A stretch of 64,000 nt of DNA from Paraglaciecola psychrophila 170. GTDB lineage: Bacteria > Pseudomonadota > Gammaproteobacteria > Enterobacterales > Alteromonadaceae. Of the stretch, positions 18,324-25,599 are shown piece after piece. Within the stretch, counting starts at the first letter, position 1. The number at the start of each line of letters is the position of its first letter. The stretch covers positions 558,001 to 622,000 of the forward strand of contig NC_020514.1 in NCBI RefSeq assembly GCF_000347635.1, given 5' to 3'. Made by a program: the position numbers and the translations under genes. A model generated the notes under the pieces. It searched no databases and had not been told where the DNA came from. It saw only the letters and a list, made by a program, of their open reading frames with translations.

Positions 18324-18372
18324 TTTTATGTTTCCTTTTTATATTTAAATATCCGATTTACTTCGAATTTTT

Positions 18373-18432
18373 GCCTAACGCTTCACAGCAGCCGCGCCGC
18401 AGTTTGGCGTCGGATGACTGTGCTTGTTAGGC
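18373..18432 (-). repeat. attC (short GC-rich type, copy 1)
   Basis: CCTAACGCTTCACAGCAGCC at the left and GTTAGGC (18426-18432) at the right. The arms CAGCAGCCGCGCCGCAG/GGCGTCGGATGACTG recur almost unchanged at 19678 and 24038. Confidence 0.92.
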
Positions 18433-18453
18433 TTAAATTGCATATCCACTAAT

Positions 18454-18660
18454 TTAAACCTTCGGTAAGTCGCGTTTAAAGACCAATATTAATAAATAAA
18501 TTAAAGCGATTGGCGGGATGAATGCAGTGAAAAAACCGATAACGGAAACAAGTATCGGTGTTTCAGTTTTTCTGCGGCCTAGGTATAAACTTATACTCGC
18601 CATAAAAACGCCTAACCCAACAATAAAAAAAAGCAGTTGCGAGGGACTAATTCCAAACAT
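18454..18660 (-). CDS. Cassette: small two-helix membrane protein, unknown
   Basis: A 68-residue protein, almost entirely two hydrophobic helices (residues 7-25 and 35-60) with the basic loop GRRKTE between them. It could be a small inner-membrane toxin-like or accessory protein, but no motif supports this. Confidence 0.55.
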   Translation of the reverse strand: MFGISPSQLLFFIVGLGVFMASISLYLGRRKTETPILVSVIGFFTAFIPPIALIYLLILVFKRDLPKV

Positions 18661-18681
18661 TTTATTTAATTCCTTTTTTAA

Positions 18682-18779
18682 GCCTAACGCCTACTTAAGC
18701 GGAAAAATATAGTTGGCTAAAATGTTGAACGAAGTAAAACAGCCAACTGTATTTTTTCCGTTTGAAGTTCTTGTTATGT
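18682..18779 (-). repeat. attC (long family)
   Basis: CCTAACGCCTACTTAAGCGG at the left and GTTATGT (18773-18779) at the right, with AGTTGGCTAAAAT / AGCCAACTG arms. Confidence 0.9.
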
Positions 18780-19067
18780 GTTGGACTCTTCGCTAGTGCT
18801 CATTAGAACCAAGCGGAACTCCCCAAAGTTTTTACCAAGAATAAGCTTTAATGGAATGATTGAAATTCCTAGGCCGATTAAGAAGCCAATGGGTTGAACA
18901 ATTAACTTAATAATATCTGTAGAAGTACCAAGCATACCTAGAATAAAACCTAAAACACCGCCGATAATAGCACCAATAATAACAGCTCCGATAATTGCTA
19001 TGATGTTACGCCAAAGATATGACCACCAAATTCTAGCTGCTCGTTTCCATGTTATTTCTAATTCCAT
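18774..19067 (-). CDS. Cassette: membrane protein, unknown
   Basis: A 97-residue protein starting ELEITWKRAARIWWSYLWRN, then two Gly-rich helices (GAVIIGAIIGGVLGFILGM and IGFLIGLGISIIPL). The amphipathic, Trp-rich N-terminus and Gly-zipper helices suggest oligomerisation in the membrane. No family recognised. The TAA overlaps the R'' core. Confidence 0.6.
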   Translation of the reverse strand: MELEITWKRAARIWWSYLWRNIIAIIGAVIIGAIIGGVLGFILGMLGTSTDIIKLIVQPIGFLIGLGISIIPLKLILGKNFGEFRLVLMSTSEESNT

Positions 19068-19096
19068 TTAATACTCCTTAATTTGATTGATATTGA

Positions 19097-19197
19097 CACA
19101 TAACGCCCTGTTAAGGGGCAAATTGTAGTTGGCTATAATGTGAAGCGAAGCGGAACCAGCCAACTGTAATTTGTCCCACTTGAACAGCTTGTTAGAA
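19097..19197 (-). repeat. attC (long family)
   Basis: CATAACGCCCTGTTAAGGGG at the left and GTTAGAA (19191-19197) at the right, with AGTTGGCTATAAT / AGCCAACTG arms. Confidence 0.9.
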
Positions 19198-19644
19198 GTG
19201 CTTTACTTCGTACTCTTTTGTCTTATTTTTAAGAACTGAAATCATTGATTTAGATAACATTGCTAAAGGCTCGACTAGCTCCATATACTTTTCAAAATAA
19301 GTTCCTCGCATACTGATTGGGAGCCGATTTCCAATTTTAGCTAAACTAGGTGAAAGGTAGGGGATATCGGTATGAGCGAATAACTTTGACCGATACTCAA
19401 TTGCTAACCTATGAACTTCAAGATCCGTAACCCAATTTTCGTCTAAACGCCAATTATGCTTCTTATGGACTGCTTTATTTCCAGAGAAAGGTCTAGCGTA
19501 AGCTATAACCGCAGCTTTAAATAAAGCCATTTTAATTTCATTGTTATCACTACTTTCTAGTAATTCAAGTGTTTCAGCACATTCAAAAAAATCTTGAATC
19601 GCGAATCGAAAGAAAACATATCGTTCTTGAGTTTCATCTTTCAT
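19192..19644 (-). CDS. Cassette: HEPN-like protein, possible RNase
   Basis: A 150-residue, largely helical soluble protein. The segment LAIEYRSKLFAHTDIPYL carries an R-x5-H pattern in a helix, reminiscent of the RX4-6H motif of HEPN ribonucleases and AbiU2/AbiV-type proteins. A preceding helix bundle (FFECAETLELLES; ALFKAAVIAYARPFSG) fits that fold. The assignment is tentative: the usual Asn after Arg is replaced by Ser. No antitoxin gene lies in the same cassette. Confidence 0.5.
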   Translation of the reverse strand: MKDETQERYVFFRFAIQDFFECAETLELLESSDNNEIKMALFKAAVIAYARPFSGNKAVHKKHNWRLDENWVTDLEVHRLAIEYRSKLFAHTDIPYLSPSLAKIGNRLPISMRGTYFEKYMELVEPLAMLSKSMISVLKNKTKEYEVKHF

Positions 19645-19677
19645 AGATATCTAAATACACCTAAATTTGATAGCACT

Positions 19678-19736
19678 ACTAACGATTCACAGCAGCCGCG
19701 CCGCAGTTTGGCGTCGGATGGCTGTGCTTGTTAGTG
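19678..19736 (-). repeat. attC (short GC-rich type, copy 2)
   Basis: CTAACGATTCACAGCAGCCG at the left and GTTAGTG (19730-19736) at the right. Almost the same as 18373-18432 and 24038-24097. Confidence 0.92.
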
Positions 19737-19970
19737 CCCACGGTACAGGCAGGCGCTTGATTGATGTGACTAGCTAACATGCGGTGCCGTAACTTTTTGA
19801 AGTGGAACTTTCTGTAGAACAACATTGATAAAACTGAAGATATTGAAAATATGTGATGACCAACTCCCTGGTTATGGTGCTACGAACTTACCAACTTCAC
19901 GTAACTAAAAACTAACAGATTTGTGTACCTACTGGCAAGTAACAACGATGAAAACGGATAGGGCTACTAA
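19731..19970 (-). repeat. ORF-less repeated cassette, copy N2
   Basis: About 240 bp with no credible gene. It shares blocks with the cassettes at 24092-24331 and 25133-25373. On the + strand these are GTGCCCACGGTACA and CTTGATTGAT at one end, GATATTGAAAAT-x2-GTGATGACC and CTCCCTGGTTAT in the middle, AACTAAAAACTA near the other end, and a final GGGCTACTAAC. Conservation runs through codon third positions, so it looks like nucleotide-level (RNA or DNA) rather than protein conservation. No strong promoter was identified. Confidence 0.75.
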
Positions 19971-20072
19971 CGCTTCGCATAAACAGCGGAGCAAGTTGGG
20001 CGCTTTTTTGCGCCGTGTGACTTGCAAAAAACCGGCCTGCTTGGGGAGTCAGGTTTAATGCGTTTGTTAGGC
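19964..20072 (-). repeat. attC (large type, VCR-like repeat copy 2)
   Basis: CTAACGCTTCGCATAAACAG at the left and GTTAGGC (20066-20072) at the right; the same family as 17677-17786 and 23520-23632. Confidence 0.92.
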
Positions 20073-20534
20073 ATTACTAGCACTTAATAGATATTTTTCA
20101 GCTTCTTCAATAGAATTAATTACATATTCTTTAGATACGCATATCAGCGTTTCATGAAATGTGACTCCCGGAATATCACTAATCTTTTTTATGTCAACCG
20201 CATGCGAACCAGCATGAATAATACTGTTTCTAATAACTCTTAATTTTTGTAAGTTAATATACTCTTTATTAACATCATCCATATTTACACCAGCAACCTT
20301 TACTAGGTATTTATGATAAACAGCAAATTCATCATCTGCTTTAATGTCTTTGAACTTTAAATTTAATTTAAGGCTTAGCTGTTTTTGTTTACATATTTGT
20401 TTTAGCCAAAAGTCTAGGCAACTATAAAGATTACACAACATATCCAATTTTACATATGATGTGAAATGACCTAAATCTGAAAACTCAGTTGAAGTGCCTA
20501 CAACTTCAAAAATTTTGTGAAAATATATTCTCAA
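20067..20534 (-). CDS. Cassette: HEPN-domain protein, probable RNase-fold
   Basis: A 155-residue all-helical protein with LQKLRVIRNSIIHAGSHA, a clear RNxxxH (RX4-6H-class) motif as in HEPN endoribonucleases and their relatives. An earlier helix, YSCLDFWLKQICKQ, is typical of the MAE_28990-like HEPN bundle. HEPN proteins usually act in toxin-antitoxin or abortive-infection systems, cleaving RNA. No MNT-type antitoxin is visible, so it may be solo. The attC R'' core overlaps the stop. Confidence 0.6.
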   Translation of the reverse strand: MRIYFHKIFEVVGTSTEFSDLGHFTSYVKLDMLCNLYSCLDFWLKQICKQKQLSLKLNLKFKDIKADDEFAVYHKYLVKVAGVNMDDVNKEYINLQKLRVIRNSIIHAGSHAVDIKKISDIPGVTFHETLICVSKEYVINSIEEAEKYLLSASNA

Positions 20535-20585
20535 ATCATTAATGTCATCTGCAATCCGATTTTTTCATGCCCATGCGTGATTGAT

Positions 20586-20683
20586 GCCTAGCGCCTTAAT
20601 AAGCGGGCGCGAAATTGTTGGGTAAAATTGGGAGGAACGAAGATAGTCAGCTGTTTAGCGTCCGTTTGAGTAACTTGTTACAT
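20586..20683 (-). repeat. attC with altered R' core
   Basis: Long-family arms with GTTACAT (20677-20683), but the opposite core reads CCTAGCGCC where all neighbours have TAACGCC. One A-to-G change in the invariant AAC could lower recombination. Confidence 0.75.
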
Positions 20684-20697
20684 GCCTCTATATTAGG

Positions 20698-21144
20698 CTA
20701 CTGTAGCGTTCTTTCTAACTGTGTGAAAAATGCCCACGTACCACCAATAAGACAAATCCAGTTTAATGTAGCCTTAAAATTCTGCATTACCTCTGATAGA
20801 GATGGACTTATTTCTAAAACTAAACTGTATAATTCTTCGTAGTTTTCTGGACTAGCGGTTTTTAATGTTTTAAAGAAAACAGCCAGTTCAGCCTCTTTTA
20901 TATCTAAGAATTGTTCTCTAATTTTTTGAAGTTCAGATTTCACTGTTTCTGGTGTGTAGTTAAAAACATCAGCAAAACTACCACACTTAGGGCAACTCAT
21001 ACGATTACCTGACATATTTATATTTGGGTAAGGACCATTTATTAATTGCTCTGAAGTTAATTCACATACAAGAAAAGAATTCGCGAGAAAGGTATGTTTA
21101 CAATTAGGGCACGCTGCTGCAGGACTCCATGTGATACTTTTCAT
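20698..21144 (-). CDS. Cassette: zinc-ribbon protein with C-terminal hydrophobic segment
   Basis: A 148-residue protein with two CxxC knuckles, AACPNCKHTF near residue 12 and MSCPKCGSF near residue 50, forming a likely four-Cys zinc ribbon. A helical region follows (SELQKIREQFLDIKEAELAVF), then a C-terminal hydrophobic stretch (LNWICLIGGTWAFF). It may be membrane-associated. The function is unknown; zinc ribbons of this type bind nucleic acid or partner proteins. Confidence 0.65.
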   Translation of the reverse strand: MKSITWSPAAACPNCKHTFLANSFLVCELTSEQLINGPYPNINMSGNRMSCPKCGSFADVFNYTPETVKSELQKIREQFLDIKEAELAVFFKTLKTASPENYEELYSLVLEISPSLSEVMQNFKATLNWICLIGGTWAFFTQLERTLQ

Positions 21145-21174
21145 TATAACTCCTTAGGTTGATACTTACGTTGG

Positions 21175-21270
21175 CATGTAACGCTTCATTAAGAGGCAAA
21201 CAAATAGCTGGTTAAAATAGTGAACGCAGTGAACAAAACCAGCTGTTTTTTGTCCTGCTTGAATGACTTA
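21175..21270 (-). repeat. attC interrupted by the IS110-family element
   Basis: TGTAACGCTTCATTAAGAGG starts a long-family attC with AGCTGGTTAAAAT / AACCAGCTG arms. It runs to TTGAATGACTTA and then stops matching. The missing R'' core GTTATAA reappears at 22808-22814 beyond the IS. Confidence 0.85.
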
Positions 21271-21318
21271 TAGTTCGACCAAGCCACTTAATCTAACAAA
21301 GTAACTTACTATTATATT

Positions 21319-21513
21319 AGGTGGAACATGCTTCTGTTGGTTACGAATATTTAATGGCAAACATTAAATGTTTCTAACAAGACGTTCGAGCCAACAGAGC
21401 AACTCATTTCAAAACGCATACTCAGGGATTGCCGACCACGACTATCTATAAGACCTGCGAGAAACGAGATTTAAGCACATTCCATCTGTAACATTACTCG
21501 GAGGAGCTGCAAA
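21319..21513 (+). ncRNA. Candidate bridge/seeker RNA region of the IS110-family element
   Basis: The noncoding left end contains nested hairpins: outer CTGTTGG (21334-21340) pairs with CCAACAG (21391-21397), and inner ATTTAATG (21349-21356) pairs with CATTAAAT (21362-21369). IS110-type recombinases use a structured noncoding RNA from one element end to choose targets. This is the only segment of the element long enough to encode one. Structure beyond these stems was not computed. Confidence 0.35.
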
Positions 21514-22776
21514 ATGAAAGCATATAATATTAATGATTTCGCTGCTTTAATCGGCATTGATTGGGCAGATACAAAACATGACATATGTGAATATCCTATC
21601 AACACACAAAAGTACCATTATTGTATTATTAAGAGTAAACCTGAAGCGTTTCATGACTGGGCAATGAGCCTTAAACAGCGCTACCCAAATCAACAAATTG
21701 CCGTGGCTTGCGAACTAAAAAAAGGTCCTCTTATTTATGCCTTAGCAAAATATAGCCACCTAACCTTATTTACCATTAACCCGTCATCCGTGGCTAATTA
21801 CCGTAAAGCTTTTACGCCAAGTAACGCGAAAGATGACCCTTCTGATGCACTCATTCAAGTCGAAATACTTACACTGCATATGGACAAGCTCACCGTCATT
21901 GAACCCGAGTCAGCGGCTATGCGCTCACTTGCACAGTTAGTTGAGTACCGTCGGAGCTTAGTTCAAGATAGCGTGGATTTATCCAATAAAATAACCGCCA
22001 CCTTAAAGAATTATTATCCTCAAGCACTTGAATGGTTTAAAGAAAAAGACACCTTCATCTTCTGTGACTTTATCAGTAAATGGCCATCACTTACCAAAGT
22101 TAAAAGAGTAAAAAAACAAACACTCTTAGACTTTTTCAACAGCCATAACTCACATTATTCTCAGGTAAATGATGCACGTATCTTAAGCATCAAAAGTGCT
22201 ATGCCATTAACCGAAGACATCGGCGTGATAGAACCGAACCAACTATTAGTTGAAGTGCTCATTGCACAATACAGAGTCTTACTAAAGGGAATTGAGTCGT
22301 TAGATAAAGCCATAAAACTGGCCTACAAGTCGCACGATGACAAGGTGATTTTTGACAGTTTCCCAGGTGCTGGCCCTCAACTAGCCCCAAGATTATTAGT
22401 GGCCTTTGGGAGTAATAGAGAGCGTTATAAAGATGCGAGTGAACTGCAAAAGTATGCCGGTATTGCGCCTGTCATTGAGCGAAGCGGAAAGAAAATGTGG
22501 ACACATTGGCGCTATAGTTGTCCGACCTTTTTAAGGCAAACCTTTGTGGAATGGGCTGGTTTTTCGATACGTTATTCATTTTGGGCTAAGGCTTATTATG
22601 AACAACAAAAGAGCAAAGGAAAACCACATAACAGCATCATCAGATCGCTAGCTTTCAAGTGGATTAGGATACTATTTAGGTGCTGGAAAACAAGTATGCC
22701 ATACGATGAGTCAAAATACTTAGAGGCCCTAAAACGAAGAGGCTCGCCTCTATTAAAATTTGCGGTAAATAGCTAA
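21514..22776 (+). CDS. IS110-family transposase, apparently intact
   Basis: This 420-residue DEDD recombinase has an N-terminal RuvC-like domain: ALIGIDWADTKHDI (first Asp), AVACELKKGPLIYAL (Glu) and NAKDDPSDALIQ (DxxxD-type pair). A long coiled middle follows. The C-terminal transposase_20 domain has FDSFPGAGPQLAPRLL, YAGIAPVIERSGK and a serine-rich end. A GGAGGAG site precedes ATG 21514. No frameshift is visible, so it may be active. It differs clearly from the remnant at 10540-11285. Confidence 0.93.
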   Translation: MKAYNINDFAALIGIDWADTKHDICEYPINTQKYHYCIIKSKPEAFHDWAMSLKQRYPNQQIAVACELKKGPLIYALAKYSHLTLFTINPSSVANYRKAFTPSNAKDDPSDALIQVEILTLHMDKLTVIEPESAAMRSLAQLVEYRRSLVQDSVDLSNKITATLKNYYPQALEWFKEKDTFIFCDFISKWPSLTKVKRVKKQTLLDFFNSHNSHYSQVNDARILSIKSAMPLTEDIGVIEPNQLLVEVLIAQYRVLLKGIESLDKAIKLAYKSHDDKVIFDSFPGAGPQLAPRLLVAFGSNRERYKDASELQKYAGIAPVIERSGKKMWTHWRYSCPTFLRQTFVEWAGFSIRYSFWAKAYYEQQKSKGKPHNSIIRSLAFKWIRILFRCWKTSMPYDESKYLEALKRRGSPLLKFAVNS

Positions 22777-22808
22777 TTTATACTTGTTGTCCACCTCAGG
22801 GCGTGTTG

Positions 22809-23498
22809 TTATAAGCCAACTTTTGGAAGTTTATCAGTTTTAGTTAGCTCGAAACTTTTCAAGTTTAGTATTGTTGAATATGACACACCAGCCTTTTGAT
22901 AAACTAGGAATAATTCCATTTTATTTAGCATTGTATGATCCACTATAGACTCCACTTCTTGTATTAATTCCTTATAACCCGAACCATCAGGTTGTGTAAT
23001 AGCTATTGTTGTTAAATCACCAGCAGATAAGCGATTATCATTATCTGAGTCAAGTTGAACAAGTTGATATAAGATTGCAATAATAGGTTGTTTTGAATCG
23101 TAATCTCCTTTTCTTAATTTATCACTGCGTTCAATTAAATAATTTGTATGATCAAACAACCACGTTTTTTGAGATGTTTCAGTGTTTATAAATAAGTGAT
23201 TTCTTGTTGAGTTTGACGATTTACTGAAATAAGCACGATCAAATGATTGATCAGAATAAAGTGGAATCATTAGCACTTTCCCATCATTTATTTGAGTTAG
23301 TTGTCCGAATCTCCAGTTTTCTTTTATTTCAGCATTTTCTTCAATATTTACAATATTTCTGGTTGTTCTTTCTCTCGTCACATCCTGAAAAAGTTTAAAT
23401 ACGACAAATAAAAGAACACCAACAGCAAGTACGCCCGCGACTGAAATTACTAGCCCGTTGAAGCGCCAAACTAATTTAAAAAACTTATTTTCTTCCAT
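22809..23498 (-). CDS. Cassette: membrane-anchored protein with periplasmic domain, unknown
   Basis: A 229-residue protein. A short cytoplasmic N-terminus is followed by one helix (residues 14-36, LVISVAGVLAVGVLLFVVF) and a ~190-residue extracytoplasmic domain. The domain contains DSDNDNRLSAGDLTTIAI, an EF-hand/dockerin-like acidic loop (DxDxDxRLxxxD) that may bind calcium. No known family. The stop overlaps the R'' core that the IS separated from its attC. Confidence 0.65.
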   Translation of the reverse strand: MEENKFFKLVWRFNGLVISVAGVLAVGVLLFVVFKLFQDVTRERTTRNIVNIEENAEIKENWRFGQLTQINDGKVLMIPLYSDQSFDRAYFSKSSNSTRNHLFINTETSQKTWLFDHTNYLIERSDKLRKGDYDSKQPIIAILYQLVQLDSDNDNRLSAGDLTTIAITQPDGSGYKELIQEVESIVDHTMLNKMELFLVYQKAGVSYSTILNLKSFELTKTDKLPKVGL

Positions 23499-23519
23499 GA
23501 TACTCCAAACCTAGTATTG

Positions 23520-23632
23520 GCTTATAACGCTTCGCATAAACAGCGGAGCAAGTTGGGCGCTTATTTTGCGCTGTTTGTTTTTGCAAAAAAATCGACCCAC
23601 TTGTGGAGTCAGGTTTAATGCGTTTGTTATAA
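23520..23632 (-). repeat. attC (large type, VCR-like repeat copy 3)
   Basis: TATAACGCTTCGCATAAACA at the left and GTTATAA (23626-23632) at the right; about 113 bp. Confidence 0.92.
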
Positions 23633-24019
23633 GCACGTTAACTCATTGAAGTCGCTAGCTACTTTATCAATTTCGCCAGTTTCGTGCGACCAAATATAGA
23701 TAGAATCACTATAGTTACTATTTTGCTTAAGTAGGACTAGTTGATCACCGCATCCGTTGCCAGCTATAGCCAGCGCGTTTGAAGGAAAATTCCTGAAGCC
23801 TTCGCAGGATTTGGTTTCAGTGATAATATGATTGCAAGTACGTGCGATGCGCTTTCTATCAGATTTATCAAGAATAGGATACTGCTCCCAAACATCACCA
23901 GAAACTTCAATTTCACCACCGTTATTTTCTAGCATTGCAGCTTTGTAATTTACGGGGAGGTTTGCTTCTAATTCTGTTTCAGCCTGAAGTATGAACTTCT
24001 CTTCTAGGTTGAATGCCAC
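23627..24019 (-). CDS. Cassette: SMI1/KNR4 (SUKH) family protein
   Basis: A 130-residue SUKH-fold protein: LEEKFILQAETELEANLPVNYKAAMLENNGG, then ALAIAGNGCGDQLVLLKQN and a final YIWSHETGEIDKVASDFNEL. SUKH proteins are commonly immunity proteins against contact-dependent or polymorphic toxins. A lone cassette copy without a toxin gene fits an orphan immunity gene. Cytoplasmic. Confidence 0.85.
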   Translation of the reverse strand: MAFNLEEKFILQAETELEANLPVNYKAAMLENNGGEIEVSGDVWEQYPILDKSDRKRIARTCNHIITETKSCEGFRNFPSNALAIAGNGCGDQLVLLKQNSNYSDSIYIWSHETGEIDKVASDFNELTCL

Positions 24020-24037
24020 ACTTAACTCCTTTAGTGC

Positions 24038-24097
24038 TTATAACGATTCACAGCAGCCGCGCCGCAGTTTGGCGTCGGATGACTGTGCTTGTTAGTG
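24038..24097 (-). repeat. attC (short GC-rich type, copy 3)
   Basis: TATAACGATTCACAGCAGCC at the left and GTTAGTG (24091-24097) at the right. Confidence 0.92.
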
Positions 24098-24331
24098 CCC
24101 ACGGTACACGAGGGCACTTGATTGATTTGATTAACTAACATGCAGCGTTAGCCCTTTTTGAAGTAAACGGTAAGCAAAGCAACAGAGCAAAACCTGAAGA
24201 TATTGAAAATAAGTGATGACCTTCTCCCTGGTTATACTGCGACAACCTAACCGACGGTAATTAACTAAAAACTATCAGACTTGTGTGCCCACTTGCAAGT
24301 AAGCACTGTGAAAAATGAACAGAGCTACTAA
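24092..24331 (-). repeat. ORF-less repeated cassette, copy N1
   Basis: About 240 bp, the closest relative of the cassette at 19731-19970, with the same short GC-rich attC. The block TGAAGATATTGAAAATAAGT, then GTGATGACC and CTCCCTGGTTAT, matches the other copy at nearly every base. Minus-strand frames give only unanchored ORFs of up to about 46 codons. Confidence 0.75.
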
Positions 24332-24425
24332 CGCCCTGTTAATGGGCAAAATATAGTTGGCTAAAATAAGCGACGAAGGAGCAAAAGCCAACTGTATTTT
24401 GTCCTTGTTAAACAGCTTGTTATGT
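24325..24425 (-). repeat. attC (long family)
   Basis: CTAACGCCCTGTTAATGGGC at the left and GTTATGT (24419-24425) at the right, with AGTTGGCTAAAAT / AGCCAACTG arms. Confidence 0.92.
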
Positions 24426-24665
24426 TTTGTTTTTACCAAACTTTCGAATTAGAAATTTTAGAAGAAACACACCTAAAATAATAATTGAAGTCCAAAAACT
24501 TAATAAGTAAACCACTACAACAGTTGGGCCAGATGAAACAGCAAATAAACCACAATCGTACCCACATGTTTCCATTCGATACATGGCCGAAGCAAAAATC
24601 ATCAAGCTTAACCCAAAAACTACCGAATAAAATACTTTCTCTTTTCGGCTAAACAACTTATCCAT
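24420..24665 (-). CDS. Cassette: small two-helix membrane protein, unknown
   Basis: An 81-residue protein with two helices (residues 11-28 and 46-71) and the periplasmic loop METCGYDCGLFAVSSG between them, whose two Cys could form a disulfide. The basic C-terminus (IRKFGKNKT) faces the cytoplasm. No family recognised. Confidence 0.6.
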   Translation of the reverse strand: MDKLFSRKEKVFYSVVFGLSLMIFASAMYRMETCGYDCGLFAVSSGPTVVVVYLLSFWTSIIILGVFLLKFLIRKFGKNKT

Positions 24666-24686
24666 AAGTTAACTCGTCTAATGAAA

Positions 24687-24777
24687 AACATAACGCCTAC
24701 AATAACGGGAAAAGCTAAGCGACAGCGAGGCTTTTTCCCAATGAGCGAAGCGAATGTTGTTTATTGTTTTGTTAGGT
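24687..24777 (-). repeat. attC (distinct type)
   Basis: CATAACGCCTACAATAACGG at the left and GTTAGGT (24771-24777) at the right, with internal GGGAAAAGC/GCTTTTTCCC arms unlike the other families. Confidence 0.85.
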
Positions 24778-25068
24778 AACATTGCTGACACTACCTTGTT
24801 TGTCACCTAACTTACCACCAAGTGATAATGCAGCTAGCACCCCTAGAACTTGAAATGGCATAAGTAAGAAGCCACCAACTAAAAACGCTTGAAGTATATG
24901 ACCATCGATGAGACCAGTGATAATAAAATAACTGATAAAAAGAGTGTTTAGAACTAACAGAATAATAGCCTTTGGATTTGGTAATTTACGTTTAAACAAC
25001 AAACCCACACTGATCAGAAATATCAATGGAGTTGTAAAAAACGAGATAGCCAATATTTCCGTTCCCAT
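24772..25068 (-). CDS. Cassette: three-helix membrane protein, unknown
   Basis: A 98-residue protein with three hydrophobic helices (residues 4-23, 32-52 and 58-82). The first coding cassette behind the attI-proximal ORF-less cassette, so it would be among the most strongly transcribed from Pc. No family recognised. Confidence 0.6.
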   Translation of the reverse strand: MGTEILAISFFTTPLIFLISVGLLFKRKLPNPKAIILLVLNTLFISYFIITGLIDGHILQAFLVGGFLLMPFQVLGVLAALSLGGKLGDKQGSVSNVT

Positions 25069-25075
25069 ATTTGTT

Positions 25076-25138
25076 ACCTAACGCTTCAAAGCACTGGCGC
25101 GCGCTTTTTGCGCGTCCGTGTGCCTTTGCTTGTTAGTG
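25076..25138 (-). repeat. attC (short type)
   Basis: CCTAACGCTTCAAAGCACTG at the left and GTTAGTG (25132-25138) at the right, with GGCGCGCGC/GCGCGTCCG arms. The attC of the attI-proximal cassette. Confidence 0.9.
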
Positions 25139-25373
25139 CCCACGGTACACGCAAGCACTTGATTAATTTTATAACTGACAAGCAACACCACAACTTGCTG
25201 AAGTAGAAGATTGAATTTACCTGCGGTAGTGAAGTTGAAATGTGTGATGTAAATGTGATGACCAACTTCCTTTTAATGGTGTGACTGATTGCCACACACT
25301 GCCGAGCTAAAAACTTACCAGTTTACGTACCCAATTACCAGTAGCCACATTGAATAACGGATAGGGCTACTAA
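25133..25373 (-). repeat. ORF-less repeated cassette, copy N3 (first cassette)
   Basis: The most divergent of the three repeated cassettes. It keeps the GTGCCCACGGTACACGC end, CTTGATTAAT, TGTGATGACCAACT, AGCTAAAAACTTACCAG and GGATAGGGCTACTAAC, but its attC differs. It sits directly at attI, where newly inserted cassettes arrive. A minus-strand 69-codon frame (25295-25086) crosses into the attC and is not credible as a gene. Confidence 0.75.
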
Positions 25374-25440
25374 CAATTTATTCGACGACATAAAGGGATC
25401 TTTCACGCAACCTCTATGTCGTCTATAGTTCAGACCATAT
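25374..25440 (-). other. attI recombination site
   Basis: The first cassette joins at GTTAGTA (minus strand, cores at 25368-25374). Adjacent is an inverted repeat, ACGACATA (25385-25392) with TATGTCGT (25415-25422), in the position where IntI binds attI. The boundary on the integrase side is arbitrary. Confidence 0.7.
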
Positions 25441-25465
25441 TTTTACTCGGCCCCTACGTATCTCT

Positions 25466-25494
25466 TTTATAAACGTTTTCATCCAACCAAGCAA
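25466..25494 (-). promoter_or_regulatory. Candidate Pc cassette promoter
   Basis: Reading the minus strand, TTGCTT (25494-25489) and TATAAA (25471-25466) are separated by 17 bp and point into attI and the cassettes, about 95 bp upstream of the first cassette. Position, direction and spacing fit Pc. Confidence 0.6.
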
Positions 25495-25539
25495 AAGATA
25501 ATTGCTGAAATACCCCAGAATGTCCACGATCTGCTCTTA

Positions 25540-25580
25540 TTGGACAAATCACATTATACTGTCTATAAATACAGTATAAT
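25540..25580 (+). promoter_or_regulatory. intI promoter with LexA (SOS) box
   Basis: CTGTCTATAAATACAG (25559-25574) is a perfect CTGT-N8-ACAG LexA box. TTGGAC (25540-25545) and TATAAA (25564-25569) with an 18-bp spacer form the promoter, and its -10 lies inside the box. This is the known SOS control of integron integrases, still intact here although the gene is dead. Confidence 0.85.
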
Positions 25581-25599
25581 TTATCACAAGGACGTTCCC

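Larger units (their letters stand above)
21271..22807 (+). mobile_element. IS110/IS1111-family insertion sequence inside an attC
   Basis: The element lies between the two halves of one attC (21175-21270 and 22808-22814). It contains one complete transposase gene, about 240 bp of noncoding left end and about 30 bp of right end. AGGTGGAACA at 21319-21328 and the inverted TGTTGTCCACCT at 22785-22796 share a 7-bp core near the ends, as in subterminal repeats of the IS1111 subgroup. The exact ends are uncertain. It is oriented opposite to the cassettes. attC-targeting IS1111 elements are established; this fits their habit. Confidence 0.75.

Noticed and set aside
25086..25295. 69-codon minus-strand ORF near attI
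   Set aside because: It runs through the attC and the repeated ORF-less cassette. The other copies do not keep the frame, and it has no ribosome site.
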